A stretch of 64,000 nucleotides of DNA from assembly GCA_027946365.1 (NCBI GenBank), contig JAPEUQ010000009.1, positions 992,001 through 1,056,000 of the forward strand, written 5' to 3'. This DNA is from Kalmusia sp. IMI 367209. Its lineage: Eukaryota > Ascomycota > Dothideomycetes > Pleosporales > Didymosphaeriaceae. Of this stretch, positions 43,274 through 53,494 are shown piece by piece; the stretch's first letter is position 1, and each line of letters begins with the position of its first letter. A model generated the notes under the pieces. That model saw only the letters and a program-made list of their open reading frames with translations, was not told the origin of the DNA and made no database searches. The position numbers and the translations under genes are program-made.

Positions 43274-45042
43274 TTAGACTCCGGTCCATACACCATGGAA
43301 GCCGTAGCCCATCACCACGGGCATCTTCGCTCTCCCAAGTTCTTTCATAGTCTTCGCATCAATGACGACCAGATTACTCTGACTAGTAGCTGAGTCCAAT
43401 GCTACCGTCAGCAGCACGCCATCATCCTCATCGTCACACCCTGGTCGCGGAACAAAGATTGGCTCCGAAGGTAGATGATTCGTCTCCGGCACCCATAGCT
43501 TAGTGGTCTGCGTCTCAATGTCGATCTTGATAATGGAGTCGACGAAGAAGCCGCGTTTAACGACGTGCACGCCGTAGGCGTAGCGATATGGCTTGTGGTG
43601 GTAATTGTCGTTGATTCGAGGAAGCTCGATATTGCCAATGTCAAAGGGAATCTCAATTTCGACCTTCGCTTCGAGGCCATCCCTTTCTTGGGCGCTACCA
43701 AACCCCTGCAGGCGGAATCGACGGAACCTTGCAGGCAGGTCGATGCTGGTGTTAGGGTTATTGCGTCCGACTTTGCGAATGTGTTTTAATCGGGCGTTCT
43801 CGAGCCAGGAATTATCTGGGAAGACTGCAAGGTCCACCACGATGTCATCGCCATCCTCGAAAGAATTGATCTCGTGGAAAGCGAAGAATGCTGGCGCGGT
43901 GTATTTAGCCACCACACCGCCGTTATTCTTGTCGATAACGTAGAAGAGGGTAAGCCGTTCGGGGTCCCAGGGTTGGATCATGTCGAGTATAGGTGAGCCC
44001 TTCTCTGGCGGGGGGCCAAGATCCGACTGCCAGATGATCTGCACCACGTAATTTTCTGTACTAGATACGGAATGGATGTATGCAGGAGGTGCGTCGGTTA
44101 TGTTGGCTAGGATCCGACCCTGGCCATTCGCCTCGATGGCAAAGACTTGGTACAGTGGAGTCTCGGCTTGGAAGTCTAAGAGGTAGTTGTACACCTCATG
44201 GTTAGGCCCGATGCCCGGATGCGCAGAAGTGAAAGAGTCTGCGGGATTGGTGAATCCCGTTGCCTCGAATTGAAATAGTTCAATTGGCTCAAGCGTCACC
44301 GGATCAATCTGCTGAAGCGCGTTGCCTCCATCAGATGTCGCTGTTAGTGTGACCAAAGGACCAAAGTTGGTTGAATTACGAGCTAGACCGGGGAAGTTCT
44401 TGATATGAGCGACCTGAACACTGTTTGCAGAGATGCTCCCCTTGTTGCCGCTGCCATTACGGAAAGTGACCTCAAGAGCCCCGAAGATTGCTTTGCAAGG
44501 GTCGTTGGCAAAACTTCCTTCAGGCCAAAGCCCTGTTTCTCGGACGACTAGTCTGCATCAGCAAGGCTTTCGCACGAACAGCATTGGCATGAGATTCTGG
44601 TTCACTCTAGCCAATGCGATACAAATACAGATTGTATCGGGAACTACTCACAGTCCTGAACCTCATCGCTTCCATTGCGATTGCGGTACGAAACCTTCCC
44701 GTTTTCAATTTCGAAACGGTGGTTACGCGAGAACCCATCGAACCAATGTTCGGAGGTGAAGTTTCCAACATCCCAGGTCCCTTGCCCTCCACGGTACAAC
44801 GACCCCGTAATCCACGATGGTATCTCCCCTTCGATCTCTAGCTCAACCGGGTCTACGACTTCGGGAGTCGCATAGAAGCCTAAGGCTAACGGATCGGTGC
44901 CAGCGGGTGGGAAGCCATTATAGAGCGGCGTCGCAGGCGATTGATCCGGAGCAGGCGAGTAAGCAGGGTTATAGTTGTGAAAAGCGGACGTATGTGCGAT
45001 GAAAGCGAGCGCAAGAGAGAGAGGAAGCGGAACATTATACAT
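43274..45042 (-). CDS. Carotenoid cleavage oxygenase family protein with a signal peptide
   Basis: Exons 45042-44652 and 44547-43274 (104-nt intron ending GCAGACTAG) encode 554 aa. The seven-bladed propeller family binds Fe(II) through four His and cleaves polyene or stilbene double bonds. Visible landmarks: EIPSWITGSLYRGGQGTWDV, EHWFDGFSRNHRFEIENGKV, SAHPGIGPNHEVYNYL (His 1), AYIHSVSSTENYVVQ (His 2), FFAFHEINSFEDGDDIVVDL (His 3), and VMGYGFHGVW at the C-terminus (His 4). The acceptor was chosen because it alone restores DFVRETGLWPEGSF in frame. The N-terminus MYNVPLPLSLALAFIAHTSA is a clear signal peptide, whereas most fungal carotenoid oxygenases are cytosolic. Substrate unknown. Confidence 0.88.
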
Positions 45043-46003
45043 GGTCGCGAACGAGACGAAGCTTGTGAGCTATGGAAGAACATTACAGCACTTCCTCGTG
45101 CTCTCTTATACATTCTCTACCCAGCCGAGAATGTAGATGCGGAGATTGTGGCGAAGACATATTTCGCAAGTATCTCCATGTCAAGTCGCCCAGCGAAAGG
45201 CGCAGTCCTTCACCAATCCGATGATTACCATTAGAAGCTTATTGTCAGCTCCAAGAGAGCACGGAGGGAGACCGGACCGTAGATTTTACTGAGCCCTCGC
45301 GGCGAGCTCAAGGATCAATGGCTAAGTACACGTAGATCCATGGCTGTGGGATATGGGACACGCTATGAGCTTCTGCCAAGGTCTCCCGTGCTCCACTATC
45401 TATACTTGAAGGATTGGACACAGCCAATGCGTGAGCAAAGGGAAAGAAATCGCTCTATGATATACCATGTACTTGCCAAAACAGAAGTTAACAAAGTTCT
45501 CCCATAACGACGATATGACTCTGACTCTAGTATTGGGACGCGAATCTCGAGGCAAATAGTGTAGCCTGGGACATCTGTAGATACGATACGTATCTACAGA
45601 TCTTGGTAGAGAAACACAATTATAGGACGCTTCACTAACCGTTAGGGTAGTCGACATAGCTAAGTGTCGCAAAACACTTACCCAAAGTAGCTATTCTGTT
45701 GCGTGGTCAGCCGCACGGGCTGTGTCAGTGTACCTGCAGCACGTCAGACGCTTAGCGGGGCCGACCCACTAATGATTACAATTTCTGCCGACATATCTCG
45801 CAAACGGAGATAATTGTAAATGTCATGTGGTACTATGATTAGACTTGGGGAGCTGTCCTGGAAGGATACACACATCTTTTTCGAGTCTCGATAGGTCAAT
45901 TGGTAAACATGTATTCTACGTTGACTGGCTGAAGCCGCGACTAAAGCTCATATATCTATCACGCCTCCTTGAGTGATCGGATCTTCTCAATATTGAAACC
46001 CTT
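45043..46003. other. Intergenic, no gene seen
   Basis: Promoter of the carotenoid oxygenase and 3' side of the transporter. No supported gene or RNA. Confidence 0.45.
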
Positions 46004-47671
46004 TTAATGACCGCCCGCAATCGCCCTCTCAGTCTTGAGAAGCTGGCCTGCAGCCTTACGCTCCTTCCTTAGCTTCCGGGCCTCACTGACCAGCTTGAAC
46101 GTCGGCTTGTCGAACACTTCAGTCGTCTCATCGATGGTAAGTCCAGAAACCTCCGGATAGAAGAAGATAATAAGAATCCAGCCGATGAAGCAAATGGCCG
46201 CGTAGAAGCCGAATGTACCACAGGGAGTAAGCGAATGCATCTGGGTTAGGAATGTGGAGGAAACGATGACTGTGGTATGTTAGCAGGTCTCCTATGATTA
46301 AAAAGCTTGTTACTGACCATTTGAAGCCCAGCAGGAACAGGTGAGCCACATCGTGCCCATGCTTCGCACCTCGTGGCTGAAGAAATCGGTGCTCATCCAG
46401 GCGGTGTTGCCTACAGTGACGCCGTAGAAGATAACGAACCAGATGATGAATACCAAGACCACTATAGCGGCAGTCGAAACGGTCGTCTGCTCGAGTTCAA
46501 GCGTCGCAGTATTGATCGGAATATAGGCGAAAGCAACCGCGACCGCGAGCAAACCAGCTGACATGCCCCATGATAGAGAAACAAGCACTCGTCGGCGACC
46601 CCAAGGATCCACGACGAAGCCATTGATAGCAGTCATGACGAAATTGGTTCCGGCGACAACAAGACCGACAGCAGTGGGGTTCGAGAAGCCGACCAGTGCA
46701 AACAGCGTGGAGGAATAGTACATAAGCGTGTTGAATCCGGACATCTGAGATATAACCATAAGTCCACAGGCTACGACTAGGGCGCGGAAGTTGCGTGGAA
46801 CTGTATGCAGTTCCTTCACAATCTGCCAGCGCGTCTTGCCTTCAGTCACCGTGAGATCCTCCTCAATTGTGGCCTTGATCAGTCGAATTTTGTTGTTAAT
46901 CTGCTCTTCAGTAGCGGTATAAAAGACTCGTGCAAAGACCTTCTTCGCCTCATCTTCACGGCCACGGAAAATCAGCTGACGGGGCGACTCAGGGCAGAAT
47001 GGTAGCATGCAAGCGAGCACGATCGATGGAACGCCTCCAAGACCGACCATATACCTCCAGCCGTTCGGTACGTGAGCAAATCCGGCGCCAATGGCGTACG
47101 AGATGACTTGACCTCCAGTGATTGACATGTTGTTGAGACCTATCATGCGTCCTCTGTACTTGGTGGGGGCAATTTCGGCGATGTACAAGGGCGCAATCAT
47201 GGCAGCTGAGCCGACACCGAATCCAACGACCAGACGACCGACGCACATTTGAGCAAAGGAGTATGCTGCCGCCTGCAGGATCGCGCCAATGGTGAAAAGA
47301 GCGCAACCGACATAAATGCCTGCTTTGCGGCCGTACTTATCGGCAGTGAGTCCAGCCATTATGGCGCCAAAGAAAGCACCGCCAGAGCAAAGTGATGTGA
47401 TGGCTTCCTTCTCCCCCGCGTTCATGATGCGGCCATCGAGATCAGTCCCAAGGTACACAAGTACGGCGGAAATGATTCCAGTGTCGTAACCGAAGAGCGC
47501 ACCAGCGATGGAAGCTGTGAGCGTGACGAGCCAGACGAATTTGCCAGTTGGTGTTTGCTCAATGGAGTCCAGTTCAAGAATATCGAGCTGGTTTGAGATA
47601 GCGATATCCTCCGCAAACTCCTTGTGCGATGCGAGACCCTCCTTGGCCTCCTTAACCTCCATGATGGCCAT
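46004..47671 (-). CDS. Sugar-porter MFS transporter, myo-inositol transporter-like
   Basis: Exons 47671-46318 and 46269-46004 (48-nt intron, GTCAGT donor) encode 539 aa with twelve membrane helices. Helix 1 carries GALFGYDTGIISAVLVYLG, followed by LTADKYGRKAGIY, GRLVVGFGVGSAAMIAPLYI-type sequence and APTKYRGR. The PESPRQLIFRGREDEA sugar-porter signature closes the N-half. The second half has SGFNTLMYYSSTLFA and DPWGRRRVL. The sequence is closest in style to fungal Itr-type proton/myo-inositol symporters. The first in-frame ATG at 47671 gives the normal N-terminus MAIMEVKEAKEG; the open frame further upstream lacks an ATG. It could import inositol or another polyol, and its neighbours do not settle which. 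Confidence 0.85.
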
Positions 47672-48659
47672 AGTGAGTGAAGTGTAGTGAAGTTTGACTG
47701 AGCGATCTTGAGCGACTGTCAGTTGGACCTGTGAAGGCTGAAGTGAAGAAGTTGGGAGGATGTTCTGGATGTATTTGTATGCATTCGTGCCATCCAGAAC
47801 GCGGAGCACTCCACCCTCTCCAGTATGGGGTTGGTATCCACTATCGGCGATCGTACCGTGGAATACATTGCTAGATCGGGCCGTCACTGTGGGCTAAGCA
47901 TTGCGCTCTGGGGTACCCCACGGGGATACTTCCGCAGCACGTGGAACCCACATGTTTTCTGAAATAAGCAGCAGTCGGCTCGCACCGAGGCCGTATCATA
48001 GTTCTAGATGCCCACAGTAAGGCTAGGAGGCCAGGTAGACGGCGCCTCTTTTTATGCAAATCCGCATCACGAGAGCAAGGCGTGGGTCGAAACCTATGAC
48101 AAGACAGAGAGGGCACGGACCGCACTTGACGAGTAAGATCGCGGGGATTCGAGTCCGCGTAAGCATTAGCGCTATAGCCCAGGATGACCCGCGGAGTATC
48201 TTGCCGATCTCATGGTGCTTCACCCGACCCAGATATCTGCATCTGGACCGTGCCGGTTGAGCTAAAGCAGATTTGAATATTCGCCGGTTCGTAGACTGCG
48301 TCTTAGCATTTATGTGAAATCGGGCCAACCTCGAGTAGCTAGCTCGTAGTATTTGTAGCTAGGTTATGCCTCGATTTAGCTTCTTGGAAATGGAAATGAA
48401 TTCCGCATTCCAGGGAGTCTCCAGATTCACTATGGCCTCGTCTGATACCAGGTCATCGGAATTCCAGACTCCTGGACGAGCATTGTACGACATAATGACA
48501 GCGGTAGCCGGATTGGGCAGCAAAAGAGTTCCATCCTAACGGACTCTGAGTTACATTTCGCGAATGTGATGATGCTCACCTGCGTAACGCCGTCCGTTAC
48601 TTGGGTTGAACAGGGGTACCCAAACCGCGAGGTGTTGTATTTGCATAAGAATTGCAACA
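47672..48659. other. Intergenic, no gene seen
   Basis: About 1 kb between the transporter start and the dehydratase stop. A TTCGAG element near 48150 does not fold into a tRNA. No other feature. Confidence 0.45.
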
Positions 48660-49856
48660 CTACAAGCGATTAAATAGGAAACCACCATTGCCGAATGGAT
48701 CCTCTTCCTCCGATACATACGTGCTAGATCCGATGTAGAATGCGTAACCTCCCACTTGGACTCGCACCGGCTCAGCAAGCATGGTCGTCTCATCATACAA
48801 CTCAGATACCCGCTCCAATGCTGTTCCCACGAAGCCGCCATAGCCATCCGACGCATTTGAGACCAATGAATGGTAAGTCCAAGAGTCTCCGAGCTTACGT
48901 TCTCCTGTTGCGACAGCATAGGCTACCCTGGCTGCAACGGCGCTACCAGTAGGTGAACGATCAATTTGCTGGTCTGCGAAATAGCAGAGACCTGTCTCTG
49001 CACCTCTGGATCCTCCAAGAAGCTTTCCGAGATTTTTGTCGACTACAATGACGGTGTAAAGCGAGTTGAGTTCACTGTGGCTGGGGTGAGTCATGTATCT
49101 CTGGTATTGGGCCCCATGATTGACAGTCCTCTTGAGGTTTCGTGTAGCGAGGTTGATAGCTTCGTGACTAACTGGTTGCTTCAAGCCAGTCTCCCCGAAG
49201 CCCAATTCGTCCACCGAAACGAGACATGTAAATGCACCACCATAACAGAAAGATACCTTGACACTTTCGCGCTCCCCAAGTTCAGGCCAGCGGTCCGGCT
49301 TAGGTATGGCTACCTGGATATTTCTGCCGGTGGCGAAAGATGGGACGTTGACGAATGTCACAGGACGTGACGGATCGGACCTAACTGGGTTCTCTGTTAT
49401 AGGAACAGAGATCCTCACAAGTCCACATGGGGCTTGGAGGTTCACTGTTGCAGTCATCGACACTGGGTCGTGTTGTACTTCATTTCTTCGCGGAAAGACA
49501 CTCAAATCGTGAGTATCCACGAGGAAGCGACCCAGGGCAATCGTCGCATGGCCACACATGGTGCTGTATCCTTCATTGGTCATGAAGAGGACCCCTATGT
49601 GTGCCTCTCCGGACTTGATGAGCTCCGTCTCTTTTCTCAATACGGCTCCGTACATGTCTGCATGACCAGCAGGCTCCAGTATCAGGCGTTTGCGGATGGA
49701 ATCGTGTTTTGCCTTAGCCTCTGCTCGTTGTTCTAGAAGGGTGCCTTGTAGCGTAGGATAGCCAGAAATAACGATTCGTGTAGGCTCTCCGGTAGTGTGC
49801 ATGTTCACACAGGATATAGGCTCCTTCCGGCCCTGTGCCTGAGCAATCGCATCCAT
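48660..49856 (-). CDS. trans-3-hydroxy-L-proline dehydratase (proline racemase family)
   Basis: A 398-aa intronless ORF from the ATG at 49856; the longer frame upstream starts with GTG and is ignored. The protein has the proline racemase fold: an N-terminal CVNMHTTGEPTRIV segment, the first catalytic Cys101 in STMCGHATIALGR, and a second active-site motif DRSPTGSAV. Racemases and 4-hydroxyproline epimerases have Cys at the position occupied by Thr303. The Cys/Thr pair marks trans-3-hydroxy-L-proline dehydratases, as in the human enzyme. The reaction yields delta-1-pyrroline-2-carboxylate. The divergent neighbour belongs to the family that reduces this product to L-proline, which strongly supports the call. 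Cytosolic; probably induced with its partner. Confidence 0.87.
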   Translation of the reverse strand: MDAIAQAQGRKEPISCVNMHTTGEPTRIVISGYPTLQGTLLEQRAEAKAKHDSIRKRLILEPAGHADMYGAVLRKETELIKSGEAHIGVLFMTNEGYSTMCGHATIALGRFLVDTHDLSVFPRRNEVQHDPVSMTATVNLQAPCGLVRISVPITENPVRSDPSRPVTFVNVPSFATGRNIQVAIPKPDRWPELGERESVKVSFCYGGAFTCLVSVDELGFGETGLKQPVSHEAINLATRNLKRTVNHGAQYQRYMTHPSHSELNSLYTVIVVDKNLGKLLGGSRGAETGLCYFADQQIDRSPTGSAVAARVAYAVATGERKLGDSWTYHSLVSNASDGYGGFVGTALERVSELYDETTMLAEPVRVQVGGYAFYIGSSTYVSEEEDPFGNGGFLFNRL

Positions 49857-50296
49857 AATCAAGCGTGCGACTTGGTGAAAATGCTTAATACAGTAAGAAG
49901 ACAAAAGTCTGAGGACGTTTTCCACTTGGATATCAATTATCCTATGGACTTAGCGCACAATGACTTTTCGTTCCGTTGTCCAAGTACTGTATGCTCGATA
50001 TAGAAGTATATAATTGTACGTATCTATGTTCAGTTGTTGGTATCGCGCCCTTCGTTATGCAGATCCGATTGCATGCGCTACTAGCCGAGCTGGGTCGGAA
50101 AGCGGTTCCGACACGTGTGGAGAAACCCACATCCATGAGTGATGCGATATCGGAATTAGCGCGCTGTTAGGTATACATTGCAGCGAATATTGATTCTTTG
50201 AAGACGAGATTTCGATATTCTCTCGATGTTACTTCTGTTGAGGACGAGACGTGATCCAAAATCTCAACAGTTACGTCATCGCGAGAAGATCCTAAG
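49857..50296. promoter_or_regulatory. Divergent promoter of the 3-hydroxyproline gene pair
   Basis: A 440-bp region between the dehydratase (-) and the reductase (+). It holds a perfect inverted repeat at 50094-50112 and an ACACGTGT palindrome at 50111-50118. Shared control of both genes is likely from the arrangement. Confidence 0.65.
50094..50112. promoter_or_regulatory. Perfect inverted repeat GTCGGAA-N5-TTCCGAC
   Basis: Seven-base arms with a 5-bp centre (AGCGG). In half-site terms this is CGG-N9-CCG, a form used by Zn2Cys6 activators. It is about 185 bp from the reductase ATG and 240 bp from the dehydratase ATG, suited to control both directions. An E-box-like ACACGTGT palindrome abuts it. 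The binding factor is not known. Confidence 0.6.
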
Positions 50297-51391
50297 ATGG
50301 CCTTCACAGTACTGTCCGATACAGCGATCAAAACGCTCCTTCAAAATATCCAGCCCAAAGACCTCGATCCGATTCAGTCTGCCTTACGCAAAGCATTCAT
50401 CACCTATTCTCTCGAAAATGAACAGGAGTACCAGCCCCACCGCGCTTCCGTGACGCGACCAAGCGGTCAGACCACCCTCTTCATGCCAACAACATCGACC
50501 GAGTATGTCGGGGCAAAGATCATCGGGATTCCCCCGCCTGACTCAACTGGAAAAACACTTACCGGTGTGCTCGTTCTATGCGATACCGAAGGCAAGCCAA
50601 TTGGAATTATGAACGCGCAAGAAGTGACCGCATTCCGGACGGCGCTTGGTTCTATGCCCTTATTACAGCTACGCAACAATGTTGAAAACATAGTGGGTTT
50701 TGGAGCTGGAAAGCAAGCTTTTTGGCATGTGCGACTGGCATTGTTGTTGCGTCCTGGGGAAGTGAAACGCATCACGATTGTCAATCGCTCGCAAGAACGA
50801 TCCTTGGAGCTCGTTGAGAAGCTGGCTCCATACGCCACGAGTCCTGTTCAAGTAACGCAGTTTGATCCAACAAAAGATAAGCGTGACAGTGAGCTCAAAG
50901 AATTAATAATGAGCGCCAACGTCATCTTCTGCACGACGCCTGCAAAAACACCGTTGTTTCCACATCACTACCTAGATGAGGCCATAGAGCAGGGAAAAGG
51001 TCCATATATCGCCGCGATCGGCTCATATCACATCTCTATGAGCGAACTCGACCCTAAGCTGTTCAGCAGGATCGTGAAATCTCAGACAAGCTTCAATCCT
51101 CGAGGAGATAATGGCGGGGTAATTGTCGTGGACTCGGTGAGTGGGTGCGAGCAAGAAGCTGGGGAGATCGTGCAGGGAAAGGTCTCAGAGAATCAAATGA
51201 TTGAAATCGGCCAATTATTGCATATATTAGACGAAGACTCCAGGAACAGCAAAGCTAAAGAGGAGTGGGTGAAGACTGGCTTGGTGGTCTATAAGAGCGT
51301 TGGCATGGGTGTCATGGACCTCGCAGTTGGGGGCGCCGTCTTGGAGCTTGCAAAAAGCAAAAATACTGGTGACTCGCTTGGTGCATTGTAG
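50297..51391 (+). CDS. Ornithine cyclodeaminase / mu-crystallin family; probable delta-1-pyrroline-2-carboxylate reductase
   Basis: A single ORF of 364 aa. N-terminal half: dimerisation fold ending in TLFMPTTSTEYVGAKIIGIP and LTGVLVLCDTEGKPIGIMNA. It then has the Rossmann domain with ENIVGFGAGKQAFWHVRLAL (G-x-G-x-x-x/A dinucleotide loop) and KRITIVNRSQERSLELVEKL. The chain continues with ANVIFCTTPAKTPLF and IAAIGSYHISMSELDP, and a VVDSVSGCEQEAGEI loop. Members are NAD(P)H-dependent ornithine cyclodeaminases, ketimine reductases or pyrroline-2-carboxylate reductases. The divergent partner makes pyrroline-2-carboxylate, so reduction of it to L-proline is the best fit. Ornithine cyclodeaminase activity remains possible from sequence alone. 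Confidence 0.82.
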   Translation: MAFTVLSDTAIKTLLQNIQPKDLDPIQSALRKAFITYSLENEQEYQPHRASVTRPSGQTTLFMPTTSTEYVGAKIIGIPPPDSTGKTLTGVLVLCDTEGKPIGIMNAQEVTAFRTALGSMPLLQLRNNVENIVGFGAGKQAFWHVRLALLLRPGEVKRITIVNRSQERSLELVEKLAPYATSPVQVTQFDPTKDKRDSELKELIMSANVIFCTTPAKTPLFPHHYLDEAIEQGKGPYIAAIGSYHISMSELDPKLFSRIVKSQTSFNPRGDNGGVIVVDSVSGCEQEAGEIVQGKVSENQMIEIGQLLHILDEDSRNSKAKEEWVKTGLVVYKSVGMGVMDLAVGGAVLELAKSKNTGDSLGAL

Positions 51392-51789
51392 AGACAATGA
51401 TAGTAGAAGGCGAATGCAATGCCAGATATATGGAACTCTTCTGTTTCGAATTAATGAAGGCTTTGATTGCTCGCATTAAGTGAAAGCTCACCTTGATGAA
51501 TTATAACCTGGGTAACACCTTTTTAGATATAGATCTAAATACAAGCTTCATGTCTGTCACTCTCGCTGTATGTCTATCAAATGAGCCTTAGAATTTCATG
51601 GACTGAATCTGAATTCATTTAAGACAGCTATCCAAGCCCTGTATATCGTTGTCATTCGCAGAAGAAAAGTAAAAGGAGATAATAAGCACATAATCAGGCC
51701 TTTACCAATGAGGAATCTAGAAAAAAAAACACTCAACGTGAATGTGTTCAGTGCGGACCACGGCGTTATATTGGACAGATCACTTGCAC
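51392..51789. other. Intergenic, no gene seen
   Basis: 3' ends of the reductase and of the broken gene converge here. AT-rich; nothing recognised. Confidence 0.45.
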
Positions 51790-52589
51790 TTAACCCTCTA
51801 GTCTCAAGTGACTGTCAAATACCTGATAGATAGCATCGCGCTTAGAAAAGTTGCTGGAAGATGTCAGCCTCAGTACTAACTTTCAAAGATGCGACAGACG
51901 TAACTTACAAGCAAAGTCCTGCTGCTCAACACCAGCATCGGATCCCTAGTCGTCATCGATTTTCCTATCAAATTGTAAAGCACCATCAAATAGTCGATAT
52001 ACTGGTCCTTGAAATGTGAATTTGGAAAGAACAGGCTTGCGTACCCCATTCATTTCACCGTCGTCTGCACATTGCGCTCCCATATCATCGCACTTAGGGC
52101 TCACGTATTCTGACTTATCGCGGGACTGCATATCGTAGACTGAGCCTGCGCTGTCTGGTTCGTCGTCATCATACCTTAAGATACAATCCCCTGACCCACT
52201 ACATGAACAACTACCTAGATAGATCCGGCGTTATTCGCGTATGGGGTGCCGGGAAGGCGCAGAGATTCACGAGCAGTCTTAGTGCGTACGTCAATATTGG
52301 TCAGTTGATCAGCGAAGCGGATCTTAGGACCGGCGGGCTGAGGCTCAGTAGACTTGGGAGTTGGCTCGAACTCAGCGAAACGTACCTCCTTTTTGTTTCG
52401 CTGCGGATGGGTCCTGATCACACTGATATTAGTGAGAGACGAGTCGTGGTAATTGGCGTGCCATTTTGCGTTAGCATCTAGGACCTTGCGAGATAAGCCG
52501 CCGAGGCGACCGCTTTTCGTGGACATCAAGAAAGAAGCTCCTTGGGAGCGAAGGTCACGGTTGTTGGGAGACCTACGGAGAAAAGACAT
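51790..52589 (-). pseudogene. Hypothetical gene with frameshift and in-frame stop
   Basis: From the ATG at 52589 one frame runs 124 codons (MSFLRRSPNNRDLRSQGASF to LRLPGTPYANNAGSI) and stops. Within a few bases the next frame continues in the same style with IYLGSCSCSGSGDCILRYDD, DEPDSAGSVYDMQSRDKSEY and SKFTFQGPVYRLFDGAL. It then meets a TAG at 51946-51948. In the same frame protein-like sequence goes on (GSDAGVEQQDFA), and a last exon after an intron could read NFSKRDAIYQVFDSHLRLEG before a stop at 51790-51792. So one frameshift (one base lost or two gained, near 52220) and one nonsense codon break a Ser/Asp-rich, disordered protein. Family not recognised. A two-gene reading is less likely. 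Confidence 0.45.
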
Positions 52590-53494
52590 GTGGGTATATA
52601 TTGTATCGGGGCGGAAACTTCCAAGGTGCCCCGGTTGTTTAGAAGTGTTTGTCTCATTCGAAATCGAGACCTAAGGGGTTTTAAGGATAAGAAAGGAAAG
52701 GTTGCTGTGTACTTTCACAATGCGTAACATAATGTCATTAAGAATATTGCGAGTAAACAATGTATAAAGAAACATTTCAACGCAAGATTCACGTGAGTAA
52801 GGCTCGACCAATTATCCACATAGCGCTGTCCAATAGCGCTGTCCAGGAGCCAAATGCGTAATACAGCTCTTCCCATTCCCACGTAATGTATTCAAGGTGT
52901 TACTTTCAGGTCTACGCATTCTAGTCGGCTTAGGATATTACCTTGCAACCAGTGCAGATCCACAGTCAAATTATAAGAATAAAGGTATTGGCACATGCGA
53001 TCTTTCTCCCGAGGTCAGTAATGGATGGCACACTGACAGAGACTCTGTGCATGATATGACCTGCAATGCTGAGGAACGTGAGACTTCTGGAAGTATTTAT
53101 TGTCGAAGGTCGAAAAGATGATACTCACAAAATACTTGAATTTTACCATAGTTGCAATGCAGTGTCTGTGATGTGCAGGTCTGGTAATCTCTCGGATGAG
53201 CTACGTGTCCCACATAGTCGTGACAAGGTGACAAGGACCTTCTCTATCTGTACTTGTGCATTGGCAAGTTTCAACAAATGACTGTATGGGCTTGTGGGGC
53301 TTCATGGGTGACGTCGCCCTTTCGCCAATCAGAAGTGGTCGTTTCGTGATGATGCGCGCCCACCATCGAGGTGCTCAATGGCCGGCACCACCAGAACAGA
53401 ATATAAGCCAACAAGGTGTGAACTTGGGCTTTCAATGAGTTTTTGTGTCTTGTATCCTGCAATCTCTCAGCTCTTTTCTCTCTTTCAAGACTCC
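52590..53494. other. Intergenic, no gene seen
   Basis: Lies between the divergent starts of the broken gene and the CobW-type gene. No RNA gene or repeat recognised; a C/T-rich leader precedes 53495. Confidence 0.45.

Noticed and set aside
45880..45960. D-arm-like GGTCAATTGGTAAAC
   Set aside because: No T arm TTCGA and no acceptor stem at the right distance.
47672..47887. 72-codon upstream extension of the transporter
   Set aside because: No ATG in frame before 47671 and the sequence is unlike sugar-porter N-termini.
48040..48260. A tRNA-like B box (GGGGATTCGAGTCC)
   Set aside because: No T stem of five pairs, no matching D arm or acceptor stem could be built around it.
48660..49856. Proline racemase or 4-hydroxyproline epimerase activity
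   Set aside because: The second catalytic Cys needed for those reactions is Thr in DRSPTGSAV.
49857..49925. GTG-started N-terminal extension of the dehydratase
   Set aside because: Nuclear fungal genes start at ATG; the ATG at 49856 gives the normal family N-terminus.
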